The notes beneath the pieces are model-generated. The model was given only the letters and a program-made list of their open reading frames with translations, ran no database searches and was not told the origin of the DNA. A stretch of DNA of 64,000 bases from Opitutus sp. GAS368 (GTDB lineage Bacteria; Verrucomicrobiota; Verrucomicrobiia; Opitutales; Opitutaceae), in contig NZ_LT629735.1 in NCBI RefSeq assembly GCF_900104925.1, positions 1,272,291-1,336,290 of the forward strand. The letters are read 5' to 3'. Positions within the stretch are counted from its first letter, which is position 1, and each line of letters starts with the position of its first letter. Below are positions 50,587-57,983 of the stretch, piece after piece. The translations under genes and the position numbers were made by a program.

Positions 50587-51039
50587 ATGAACCACCGCCT
50601 ACTCTCCACCTTCATGCTCGCCGCCAGCCTCGGATTTCTGGCCGGTTGCCAGTCGGTCGATGATCGCATCAAGCAAAAGCCCGACGTCTTCGCCAAGCTC
50701 GATGCCGCCACGCAGGACAAGATCAAGCAAGGCATCGTCGACCTCGGCTACACCCAAGACATGGTCTATCTCGCCCTCGGCAAGCCGGACGAAAAGCGGC
50801 AGGCGGTCCGCACGGAAGGCACCTCGGTCGTGTGGATCTACAACACCTACTACGACCGCTACGATGGCACGAATATGGTCGGTTACTACCGGCGCATTTA
50901 CTACGATCCCTATCTGCGCAGCTACCGCGTCTTCTACAACCCGGCCTACATCGAGACCTACCGGCCGGAAAAAGAGGAACGCATCCGCGTCACCTTCCGG
51001 GACGGCAAGGCCACGGTGATCGAGCAGTCGAAGGACTGA
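50587..51039 (+). CDS. Small lipoprotein, BamE/SmpA-like
   Basis: 150-aa exported protein with a lipoprotein signal ending LGFLAGC. The mature part has VDLGYTQDMVYLALGKPDEKR, like the G-T-x-x-x-V-x-x-x-L-G-x-P start of BamE/OmlA domains, followed by a Tyr-rich stretch (NTYYDRYDGTNMVGYYRRIYYDPYLRSYR) unusual for that family. It may be an envelope-assembly lipoprotein. The Tyr-rich region could interact with lipid or glycan. Single gene. Confidence 0.78.
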   Translation: MNHRLLSTFMLAASLGFLAGCQSVDDRIKQKPDVFAKLDAATQDKIKQGIVDLGYTQDMVYLALGKPDEKRQAVRTEGTSVVWIYNTYYDRYDGTNMVGYYRRIYYDPYLRSYRVFYNPAYIETYRPEKEERIRVTFRDGKATVIEQSKD

Positions 51040-51048
51040 GGTCCATCG

Positions 51049-51077
51049 GTAGGGGCGCGGTCAAGCCACGCCCCTAC
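51049..51077. repeat. REP-like palindrome overlapping a stop codon
   Basis: GTAGGGGCG (51049-51057) and CGCCCCTAC (51069-51077) pair perfectly. The ends are the same as in the element at 32610-32661. Bases 51074-51076 are also the stop of the minus-strand phosphatase gene, so the element ends that gene and the lipoprotein gene from both sides. Confidence 0.75.
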
Positions 51078-52045
51078 AACAGCCGTTTGAGTTTCGGCCC
51101 GATCAACCGGGCCAAACTTGGGTTCGCGTAGCCGACCCAAGCCACGGGTGAGGTCGTGTCGAGCGGCACGCGCAGCGGCTTGCCGTCCGGCGCCGTGACC
51201 ACGCAGCCCAGCTCTTGCGCGATCAGCGCCGTGCCAATGTCGTAGGGGTGGCACGTCAGCGCCGACGGCAGGCGCAGCCGGGCAAAGGCCAGCGGCCGCA
51301 GGTCGGCGATGAAGCGGTCGTGTCCCATCAGCAGCTCATAGAGCTGGCCGCCGGTGCTCAGGTATTGGTCGTCGAAAATGTGCGGGCTGTCACCGAGCGC
51401 CCGCCAGAGCTTCGCCTCGTGCTTGGCCAGCCACACCTTGCCCGGCGGGAAAAACTTCGCGAACGACGCGAACCCGTGCGCCAAGTCGCGCGCGCGAGAA
51501 GGCCGCGGCACAAATTTTCGCCGCCGGCCGGTGCGCAGATCGAGCCGGTCCGCCCGCACGCCTTGCCCGCGCACCGCGCTGAGCTGGTCCGCGAAGCCCG
51601 CCTTGCCCGTCGGCAGCTCCGTCATGGCCGCGACGATGATGTCGCTGAGATTGGTCTTCGCCCCGCGTTGCGGCGCGAGCGCGGCGAGGCTCCAGGCACT
51701 GCGCTTGTCATACATCAGCCCGCGGGTGCCGTCGATCGGATCGAGGATGCACTTGAAGAGGGTCTGCTTTATCGGGGTGCGGCGGGGAAAGGTGACCGCG
51801 GCTCCCTCGAGTCCCTCCATCACCAACTCGACCGGCCAGCGTTTTGGCCAGTTTTTCCCGAACCAGGCCAGCACGGCGTGCTCGCTAACCTTGTCGATGC
51901 CGTAAATCGTGTCTGCCGTGGTGACCGCCGCCACGCGCGTCAGCCGCCGGGCCCCGCGGCGTTGCGCCGTCCGCACGGAATCGCGGATGGCGTCCTGCAG
52001 CCGGCAGAGCAGCCGCCGGGCCTGGTCGAGATTGGGATGCATCAT
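51074..52045 (-). CDS. Inositol-monophosphatase-family protein
   Basis: 323-aa protein of the FIG/IMPase superfamily (Mg/Li-dependent phosphatases). The metal motif is LDPIDGTRGLM, and the second signature is SALTCHPYDIGTALIAQELGCVV, where most members have GxDWDxAAxxxI. Replacement of WD by YD and the change of the usual upstream EE pair to VMEGLEG suggest a diverged substrate or weak activity. ATG at 52045 is preferred; the frame stays open far upstream without family features. It is divergent from the PLP enzyme at 52103 and ends in a REP-like palindrome. Confidence 0.82.
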   Translation of the reverse strand: MMHPNLDQARRLLCRLQDAIRDSVRTAQRRGARRLTRVAAVTTADTIYGIDKVSEHAVLAWFGKNWPKRWPVELVMEGLEGAAVTFPRRTPIKQTLFKCILDPIDGTRGLMYDKRSAWSLAALAPQRGAKTNLSDIIVAAMTELPTGKAGFADQLSAVRGQGVRADRLDLRTGRRRKFVPRPSRARDLAHGFASFAKFFPPGKVWLAKHEAKLWRALGDSPHIFDDQYLSTGGQLYELLMGHDRFIADLRPLAFARLRLPSALTCHPYDIGTALIAQELGCVVTAPDGKPLRVPLDTTSPVAWVGYANPSLARLIGPKLKRLL

Positions 52046-52102
52046 TAAATCCAAATGGGTGAATGAGCTGACCGCCACCAGCCGCTGCTTGCAACCGCGT
52101 TT

Positions 52103-53941
52103 ATGACACAGCAACTTTACGCCATGCAAAAGACCCCGGCTTCCCCCAAGAAACCCCACAAGCCGGAGGCCCCGCCGGCGCGACTGCTTTCCCCGCGCCG
52201 CAAGACCACGCAGGCCACCACGCTCCACGAACTGGCGGTCGAACAACTCGAGCATTTCCACATCGACCCGCGGAGCGAGGCGGGCAAGCCGCTGCTCGCA
52301 CTCGCCGAGAAACTCTATGCCGCGCACGGCGACGTGATGGATTTGTGGGAGGCGACCACGCGCGAACTCGGCCGCCTGCCGCGGCAGGACCGGCTGGCGC
52401 TGTTCAACGCCAAGAAGTTCCTCTCCTTCCAGCTGGCGAAGCTGCTCGACACGCTGCAGAACCCGTCGCGCAAAACGCACCAGTCGCTCCGCTACAGCAA
52501 CACGACGATGCTGGCGAAGGGCCCCTACCCGATCTTCGACAACGTCACGGCCATCTTCTCGGCCACGCCGGTCATCACCCGCACCGCGACCTACCTCTAC
52601 GCCTGCTCCGAGTGGATCGACGACGCCTTCCAGGGCCGCGAGTTCCTGCACGAGATCTATTCGCGCCTGATGAACCCGACGTCCATCTCGCTCGCCAACC
52701 ACATCGTGGACATCGAAGCCGGCCCGATGGCGGGCGAATACATGGCCTGGAACTTCAACTCCGGCATGGGCGCGATCGACGCCGCGCTCTCGCACCTCAT
52801 CGGCTACCGCGACGTCGTCCTCTCCTCGCGCAACATCTATGGCGGCGCCTACCAGCTCCTGCACGACTGGTTCGGCAAGCGCTCGAATCTCGACGTGGGC
52901 GTCGAGTTCTTCGACGGCTTCACCACCGCCGACTTCACCAAGGCGCTCGCCGCCGTGAAACGGAAATACTCCGAACAGCTCACCACCGGCCGCCGCATCT
53001 ACATCTACCTCGAGAGCCCGTGCAACCCGCATGGCGTGTTCCTCGACGTGCCGGGCATCTGCGCCGCGGCGCACGCGGCCGGCCTCACCGTCATCTGCGA
53101 CTCCACCGTCGGCACGCCCTTCCTCGTCCGCCCGCTGCAGCAGCCCAATCCCGCCGAGCGCCCGGACTACGTGATCCACAGCTACACCAAGGATCTTACC
53201 GGCCACGGCACCACGACCGCCGGCGTCGTCATCGGCCGCAACGAGGACATGTTCCTGCCGAAGGGCGACACTTCGCCGTCCGGCAAGAGCTGGCACGACA
53301 CGCTTTTCTGGAACGTCTACTACATCAAGGGCGCGTTCCTCGACTCCGACAAGGCGTTCGAGGTGCTGACCGGCATGAAGACGCTCGAGCAGCGCATGCT
53401 CAAGAAATGCATCAACACGCTGGTCTTCGCGCGCTGGCTCGCCTCCAACCCGCTCGTCACCGTGAGCGGCCCGGCCAACCCGGAGGACCCGAACCACGCC
53501 ACCGCCGCCCGGCTCTCCTATCTCGGACTGCCCGCGCCGCTGTTCACCATCAACTTCGAGGCGGCGAAAATCTCGCGCGTCACGCTCGAGCGCTTCTTCG
53601 ATTCGCTGGCCCCGATGTTCGGCCACATGGTGTCGCTCGGCCAGAGCAACACGCTCGTGCTCTGCCCCGCACTCACGTCGCATTCCGAACTCGGCCCCGC
53701 GGCGCTCAAGGAGGCAGGCATCACACCGACCACCATCCGCATCTCGGTCGGCGACGAATCGCCCCGCGAGCTCATCGGCGATTTCCTCGCGGCCACCCGG
53801 GCCATCGATGACCAGATCTCCGGCTTCAGCAAGAAGTTCATGGCCGGGGCCGAGATCGACCGCACCGCGGACGAAATCTACACCGAAGTGCACCGGCGAC
53901 ACGCCGCCGCCCAGCCGCGTTTCGCGGATTGTGTGAAGTGA
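52103..53941 (+). CDS. Enlarged Cys/Met-metabolism PLP enzyme (gamma-family)
   Basis: 612-aa fold-type I PLP protein of the Cys/Met metabolism family; ordinary members are about 400 aa. Residues 1-45 are basic and Pro-rich, and about 45-130 form a helical N-terminal extension. The core shows SGMGAIDAALSHL, SSRNIYGGAYQLLHDWF, ESPCNPHG, ICDSTVGTPFLVRPL and the Schiff-base Lys363 in IHSYTKDLTGHGTTTAGVV. Such long forms are known as a separate subgroup of unknown substrate. Its stop overlaps the GNAT start (GTGA at 53938-53941), so the two are translationally coupled. Confidence 0.9.
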   Translation: MTQQLYAMQKTPASPKKPHKPEAPPARLLSPRRKTTQATTLHELAVEQLEHFHIDPRSEAGKPLLALAEKLYAAHGDVMDLWEATTRELGRLPRQDRLALFNAKKFLSFQLAKLLDTLQNPSRKTHQSLRYSNTTMLAKGPYPIFDNVTAIFSATPVITRTATYLYACSEWIDDAFQGREFLHEIYSRLMNPTSISLANHIVDIEAGPMAGEYMAWNFNSGMGAIDAALSHLIGYRDVVLSSRNIYGGAYQLLHDWFGKRSNLDVGVEFFDGFTTADFTKALAAVKRKYSEQLTTGRRIYIYLESPCNPHGVFLDVPGICAAAHAAGLTVICDSTVGTPFLVRPLQQPNPAERPDYVIHSYTKDLTGHGTTTAGVVIGRNEDMFLPKGDTSPSGKSWHDTLFWNVYYIKGAFLDSDKAFEVLTGMKTLEQRMLKKCINTLVFARWLASNPLVTVSGPANPEDPNHATAARLSYLGLPAPLFTINFEAAKISRVTLERFFDSLAPMFGHMVSLGQSNTLVLCPALTSHSELGPAALKEAGITPTTIRISVGDESPRELIGDFLAATRAIDDQISGFSKKFMAGAEIDRTADEIYTEVHRRHAAAQPRFADCVK

Positions 53942-54441
53942 ATCCGCCGCCCGTCCTGCGCCGCGCCACTCCCGCCGACGCCGCCGTGGCGTTGTCGTGG
54001 ACCCCGGAGGACGACGCCCTGCGCCGCTGGGCCGGGCCCAGCACCCGCTGTCCGGCCACGCCGGAGTCCCTGTGGACGGATATCAATCACGCGGACACCA
54101 CGGCCTTCGCCTTCGGATCCCCGGGGCACGGACTCGTTGGTTTCGGCCAGGTACGGTTCCGCGAGCAGACCTACGGCCATCTCGCCCGCATCATCGTATC
54201 GCCCCATCATCGCGGGCTGGGCCTGGGTCGCGCCCTGTGCACGGCGCTGATGCGCGAGGCGCTCAAGTTGCATCCGACCATCACCGGCTACTCGCTTTAT
54301 GTTTTCCCGGACAACCTCAACGCGATCGCCCTTTACCGTTCACTCGGCTTTGCCGATCGCGGCATGCACCCCTCTTATCACTGCATGCTCATGGAGGCAC
54401 CCCTGCCCGCCGCGCCGCGCATCGCGGATTGCGTGCCGTGA
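53938..54441 (+). CDS. GNAT-family N-acetyltransferase coupled to the PLP enzyme
   Basis: About 167 aa from a GTG that overlaps the preceding stop. The acetyl-CoA site is ARIIVSPHHRGLGLGRALCTALM, and the C-terminal NLNAIALYRSLGF is typical of the superfamily. The N-terminal substrate lobe (ADAAVALSWTPEDDALRRWAGPS) is like the branch that acetylates small amines or amino acids. The coupled PLP enzyme suggests that its product or a by-product is acetylated, which is an inference. Confidence 0.86.
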   Translation: MNPPPVLRRATPADAAVALSWTPEDDALRRWAGPSTRCPATPESLWTDINHADTTAFAFGSPGHGLVGFGQVRFREQTYGHLARIIVSPHHRGLGLGRALCTALMREALKLHPTITGYSLYVFPDNLNAIALYRSLGFADRGMHPSYHCMLMEAPLPAAPRIADCVP

Positions 54442-54463
54442 ACCTCCCGCAAAGAATCGGGCC

Positions 54464-55411
54464 GTGAGATATTGCTTCCACCCGATCCTCGCTCTGCTGG
54501 GCCTGCTTGCCACCGGGCTTCCGGGCTGGGCGGCGGAACCAGCCGGCACGATTGAATCGCGCGCCTGCGCATCCGCCGTTCTCGGCCACGGCATCAGCTA
54601 CCAACTCTACCTGCCCCCGGGCTATGTGGCGGATGGCTCCGTGCGTTATCCCGTCCTCTACCTCTTGCACGGGCGCGGCGACAAGATGGCCGCCTGGACC
54701 ACCATCAAGCCGGACCTGGACCGTCTGATCGGCGAACATCGGATCCCGGCCGTGATCGCCGTCATGCCAGACGCGTCGTCGAGCCGCCGGGCCGGCTACT
54801 ACATTGATTCGCAGTTTGCCGGAACCAAGGATCTGCCGGCGGGCGAAGCGGTGGAAAGCGCCTTCACGCGCGACCTGGTCGCCCACGTCGATGCCACCTA
54901 CCCGACGCGCCCGGAGCGAAACAGCCGCATCGTCGGCGGTTACTCGATGGGCGGCTATGGCGCGCTGCGTTATTCGCTCGCCCATCCGGAATTGTTCGGC
55001 GCCGCCATTGTGCTCAGCCCGGCGGTCTACTTCCCGCTCCCGCCGCCGGATTCCAGCACGCGGGAATTCGGCGCGTTTGGCAAGGGGCCGGCGGTCTTCG
55101 ATGCCGACACCTACACCGCGCTCAATTACCCGGCGACCATCCCGGCCTTCGTCGCGAAGGGGCTGCCGCTGGTGATGTTCATCGCCGTGGGCGACGACGA
55201 ACATGCCCTGGCCGATCCGGCGCAGGCGGCGCACGACCTGGATTACGAGGCGCACACGCTCTACAACAAAATCCGGCGCGTGCCGAAGACCACCTCGCAG
55301 TTGCGCGTCGTGGCCGGCACCCACAATTGGGACACCTGGCGACCCACCTTTGTCGAGGGGATTGAATATGTGTTTACCCGGCTCAAACCGGCGCCCACCC
55401 CGGGACGTTGA
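54464..55411 (+). CDS. Secreted esterase (D-type/S-formylglutathione-hydrolase-like alpha/beta hydrolase)
   Basis: About 315 aa from GTG at 54464, with a signal peptide (about 1-25, ending GWAAEP). An alpha/beta hydrolase of the putative-esterase family: the oxyanion segment is YLLHGRGDKMAAW, the nucleophile Ser in GGYSMGGYGALRY, the Asp in FIAVGDDEHALAD, and the His in GTHNWDTWRPTFVEG. Such enzymes include feruloyl, acetylxylan and tributyrin esterases; with the sugar loci on both sides, deacylation of plant polysaccharide is likely. It is convergent with the symporter and ends next to its stop. Confidence 0.88.
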   Translation: MRYCFHPILALLGLLATGLPGWAAEPAGTIESRACASAVLGHGISYQLYLPPGYVADGSVRYPVLYLLHGRGDKMAAWTTIKPDLDRLIGEHRIPAVIAVMPDASSSRRAGYYIDSQFAGTKDLPAGEAVESAFTRDLVAHVDATYPTRPERNSRIVGGYSMGGYGALRYSLAHPELFGAAIVLSPAVYFPLPPPDSSTREFGAFGKGPAVFDADTYTALNYPATIPAFVAKGLPLVMFIAVGDDEHALADPAQAAHDLDYEAHTLYNKIRRVPKTTSQLRVVAGTHNWDTWRPTFVEGIEYVFTRLKPAPTPGR

Positions 55412-57826
55412 TCAGGCCGGGCCGGCAACCGGCTTGCGCTTCGGCGTGAGAATCGTGAGCCCGGCGATGGATTCCTCGGACGGCGCCGGGAAGAAGAGGC
55501 TCGCCAGGTAGCCGACCACAATGGAGATGAGAATCGAGCACCCGAGATAGAGGAACGGATGCACCAGGTGCAGCCACCAGACGGCGAACGTAACGACGAA
55601 GCTGACGATCATGCCGATCAACACGCCCTGCCAGTTGGCCCGCCGGGTGAACATGCCCAGCGTGTAGGCACCGCCGAAGGCACCGCCAAAGAGCCCGACC
55701 AGCTCGATCGAGGTGTCCAGGAATGAATTGATGCTGAAGCGCGAGAGCAGGATCGCCAGACCGATGCCGATGAGCCCGGCAATCACCGTGACCCACTCCG
55801 CCAGCCGGATGCTGAACGCCTGGCTCGGCTGCTTGGCGATTTTCTCGTAGAAATCCACGGACACCATCGTGGAGACGCTGTTCAGGATGCTGGAGCTCGT
55901 CGCCATGGCGGCGGAAAACAGCCCGGCAATCATCAGGCCGGTTACCCCCGTCGGCAGCTCCGCCGCGATGAACAGCGGAAACGTCGCGTCAATCGGCAGC
56001 AGCGGGTTCATCCTTTCCGGATGGCTGTGGTAAAACACATACAGGCCCGTGCCGATGAGATAGAACAGGGCGCTCGCCGGGATGACCATCACCGCAAACA
56101 CCCAGACCGACCGGCTCGCCTCCTTCTCGGACTTGGTGGTGAACACCCGCTGCATGAGGATCTGGTCCTTGGGAAAAGTCAGGACCGTCTCGAGCAGGGT
56201 CAGGAAGATGAAACACCACACGGTCGCCTTGGTCAGGTCGAAGCTCCAGTCGAACATCTTCATCTTGTCGTCCGCCATCGCTGTCGCCACGAATTCGCCC
56301 GCCCCGCCGTGGAGCCGGGAGATGATGAAACCCACCGCGAAGATCAGGCCGCCGACCTTGACGATGACCTGCGCCAGATCCGTCCAGATCACCGCCCGCA
56401 TGCCGCCCAACGCCGTATAGGCGATGGTGACCAGCCCCATGATCATGATGCTCCAGATCACGTTCAGTCCGGTGATGGTCGCAATGGCGAGCGACGGCAG
56501 GAACAGGATCACACTCAGCCGGCCGCTCATGTGCATCGTGATGCAGAACGCGCTGGCCGCGAGGCGCACCGACTTGTGGAACCGCTGGTCGAGGTAGGTG
56601 AAAACGGACATGAGCTCCAGTCGCCGCAGCAGGGGCACGATCCACACCGCCACGAACATCAGGCCGAGCGCCCCGAAGATGTTGCCCAGCAGATACTGCC
56701 AGTTCGTGGCGAAGGCCTTCGCGGTGGTCGCGATGTAGCCGATGGAACTTGAATTGGTGGCATAGAGGCTGATGCCCGCGGCCCAGAAGGGAATCGTCCG
56801 GCTGCCCACGAAAAAACTCGCGGTCGATTGCTTCTTTTCCCGGCGAAAACAGTAAACCCCGATGCCGGCGATGAGCGCCAGATAGAGGACGATCATGACC
56901 CAGTCGAGCGGCCGGAGCAGAAGCTTGGTCGGTACCAGTTCGACGAGACTCAGGGTGAGCTGCCGGTCGCCGGCCCGGGCGAGAAGAAAGCCGTTGCCCC
57001 ACGCCGCGCCGGGCTGGATCCCGGCGAAGGCTACTTGGCCGAGTTCCGCCCAAACGCGGGTGACCGTGTAATAGGTCACGATCCGCCGCGCCGCGCCGTC
57101 GCCGACCATGCAAAGAATGTGGGCCTGTCCCACGGCCCGCGCCGCCCCGGCGGCGAGCGGCCCGGGCAAGGGCGAGGCCTCGATCCAGGTCCCTCCCGCC
57201 GACCACTGGTGCAGCCGTTGACCGGTGCCGTCTGTGGAAGTCACCACGGCAAAGAGCGAATCCTGCTGGGCCACAAGCGCCTCGACCCGGCCGGCGGCAA
57301 TCCCGGCGTAGGCACTCCAGGCGGGAGCGCCGTCCTTGCGCGACCAGACGAAAAGGCGGCTGACACCGGACTGATCCGTGCCATGGACAAAAACCTTGGC
57401 GTCCTTGACCGCGCCGTGGACGGCCCGCAAGGGCATGGGCAACGCCGGCAACGGGCGGGACGAGAGCTGTCCATCCGTCAACAAAAGCTGGTGGACCTTT
57501 TGTGTCGCGTCGGTCGGGCCGTCCGCCAGCAGCGCAAAGGCCGTCTGGCCGTCCCCGAATACCGCGGTGAGCGTGCCTGCGGGCCGCCACGCCAGCTCCT
57601 GCCAGCTGTTTGCTCCCGTTTGCCTCCAGCCGCGGCCGCCTTCGAGCACGAGGGGAATTCCATCCACCACCGCCAATTGGCTGCCGGCGCCCGCGGTCAC
57701 GCTGCCCTGGTCGGTCAGGCGCACCGGGAGCAGCGGGGCCGCCCCCACCAACGCGGCGCAGCCCAGCGCCAGCAGCAACGCGCCGGTGGTTCTCAGGAAA
57801 CGGAGGGGCTCGGGGGGAATCTTCAC
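55412..57826 (-). CDS. Sodium/solute symporter (SSS) fused to N-terminal beta-propeller
   Basis: About 804 aa. After a hydrophobic signal (about 10-30), residues about 35-305 form Kelch-like blades resembling sialate epimerase (NanM) and are expected to face the periplasm. Residues about 310-800 are an SSS transporter of 13-15 helices, with IALYLALIAGIGVYCF-like first helix, SRTIPFWAAGISLYATNSSSIGYI (Na+-site region) and GLMIAGLFSAAMATSSSILNSVSTM. Fusions of this type are known in sugar and sialate loci. GTG at 57826 is preferred over an upstream TTG. It lies downstream of the TonB receptor gene, beyond its terminator. Confidence 0.9.
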   Translation of the reverse strand: MKIPPEPLRFLRTTGALLLALGCAALVGAAPLLPVRLTDQGSVTAGAGSQLAVVDGIPLVLEGGRGWRQTGANSWQELAWRPAGTLTAVFGDGQTAFALLADGPTDATQKVHQLLLTDGQLSSRPLPALPMPLRAVHGAVKDAKVFVHGTDQSGVSRLFVWSRKDGAPAWSAYAGIAAGRVEALVAQQDSLFAVVTSTDGTGQRLHQWSAGGTWIEASPLPGPLAAGAARAVGQAHILCMVGDGAARRIVTYYTVTRVWAELGQVAFAGIQPGAAWGNGFLLARAGDRQLTLSLVELVPTKLLLRPLDWVMIVLYLALIAGIGVYCFRREKKQSTASFFVGSRTIPFWAAGISLYATNSSSIGYIATTAKAFATNWQYLLGNIFGALGLMFVAVWIVPLLRRLELMSVFTYLDQRFHKSVRLAASAFCITMHMSGRLSVILFLPSLAIATITGLNVIWSIMIMGLVTIAYTALGGMRAVIWTDLAQVIVKVGGLIFAVGFIISRLHGGAGEFVATAMADDKMKMFDWSFDLTKATVWCFIFLTLLETVLTFPKDQILMQRVFTTKSEKEASRSVWVFAVMVIPASALFYLIGTGLYVFYHSHPERMNPLLPIDATFPLFIAAELPTGVTGLMIAGLFSAAMATSSSILNSVSTMVSVDFYEKIAKQPSQAFSIRLAEWVTVIAGLIGIGLAILLSRFSINSFLDTSIELVGLFGGAFGGAYTLGMFTRRANWQGVLIGMIVSFVVTFAVWWLHLVHPFLYLGCSILISIVVGYLASLFFPAPSEESIAGLTILTPKRKPVAGPA

Positions 57827-57898
57827 ACTATGGGCGTTTACCAACTGGCCGTCACGGGAAAGTTACAGCGGCGGCACCGGGCGACACCAACGGGCGGA

Positions 57899-57957
57899 TA
57901 AAAAAACGCCCGATGCCCTCCGGGGCTGAAACACAGTCCGCGGAAAAGCATCGGGCG
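57899..57957 (-). terminator. Terminator of the TonB receptor gene
   Basis: CGCCCGATGC (57907-57916) pairs with GCATCGGGCG (57948-57957); on the minus strand the stem is followed by a run of seven T. The 31-base loop is large. It separates the receptor from the symporter gene. Confidence 0.8.
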
Positions 57958-57983
57958 GGAGGAGGAAGCCGCCGGGTGTTCGC

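Noticed and set aside
52046-53902. Upstream extension of the inositol-monophosphatase-like frame to 942 codons
   Set aside because: The extension lies antisense to the PLP enzyme and has no family similarity; the enzyme starts at the ATG at 52045.
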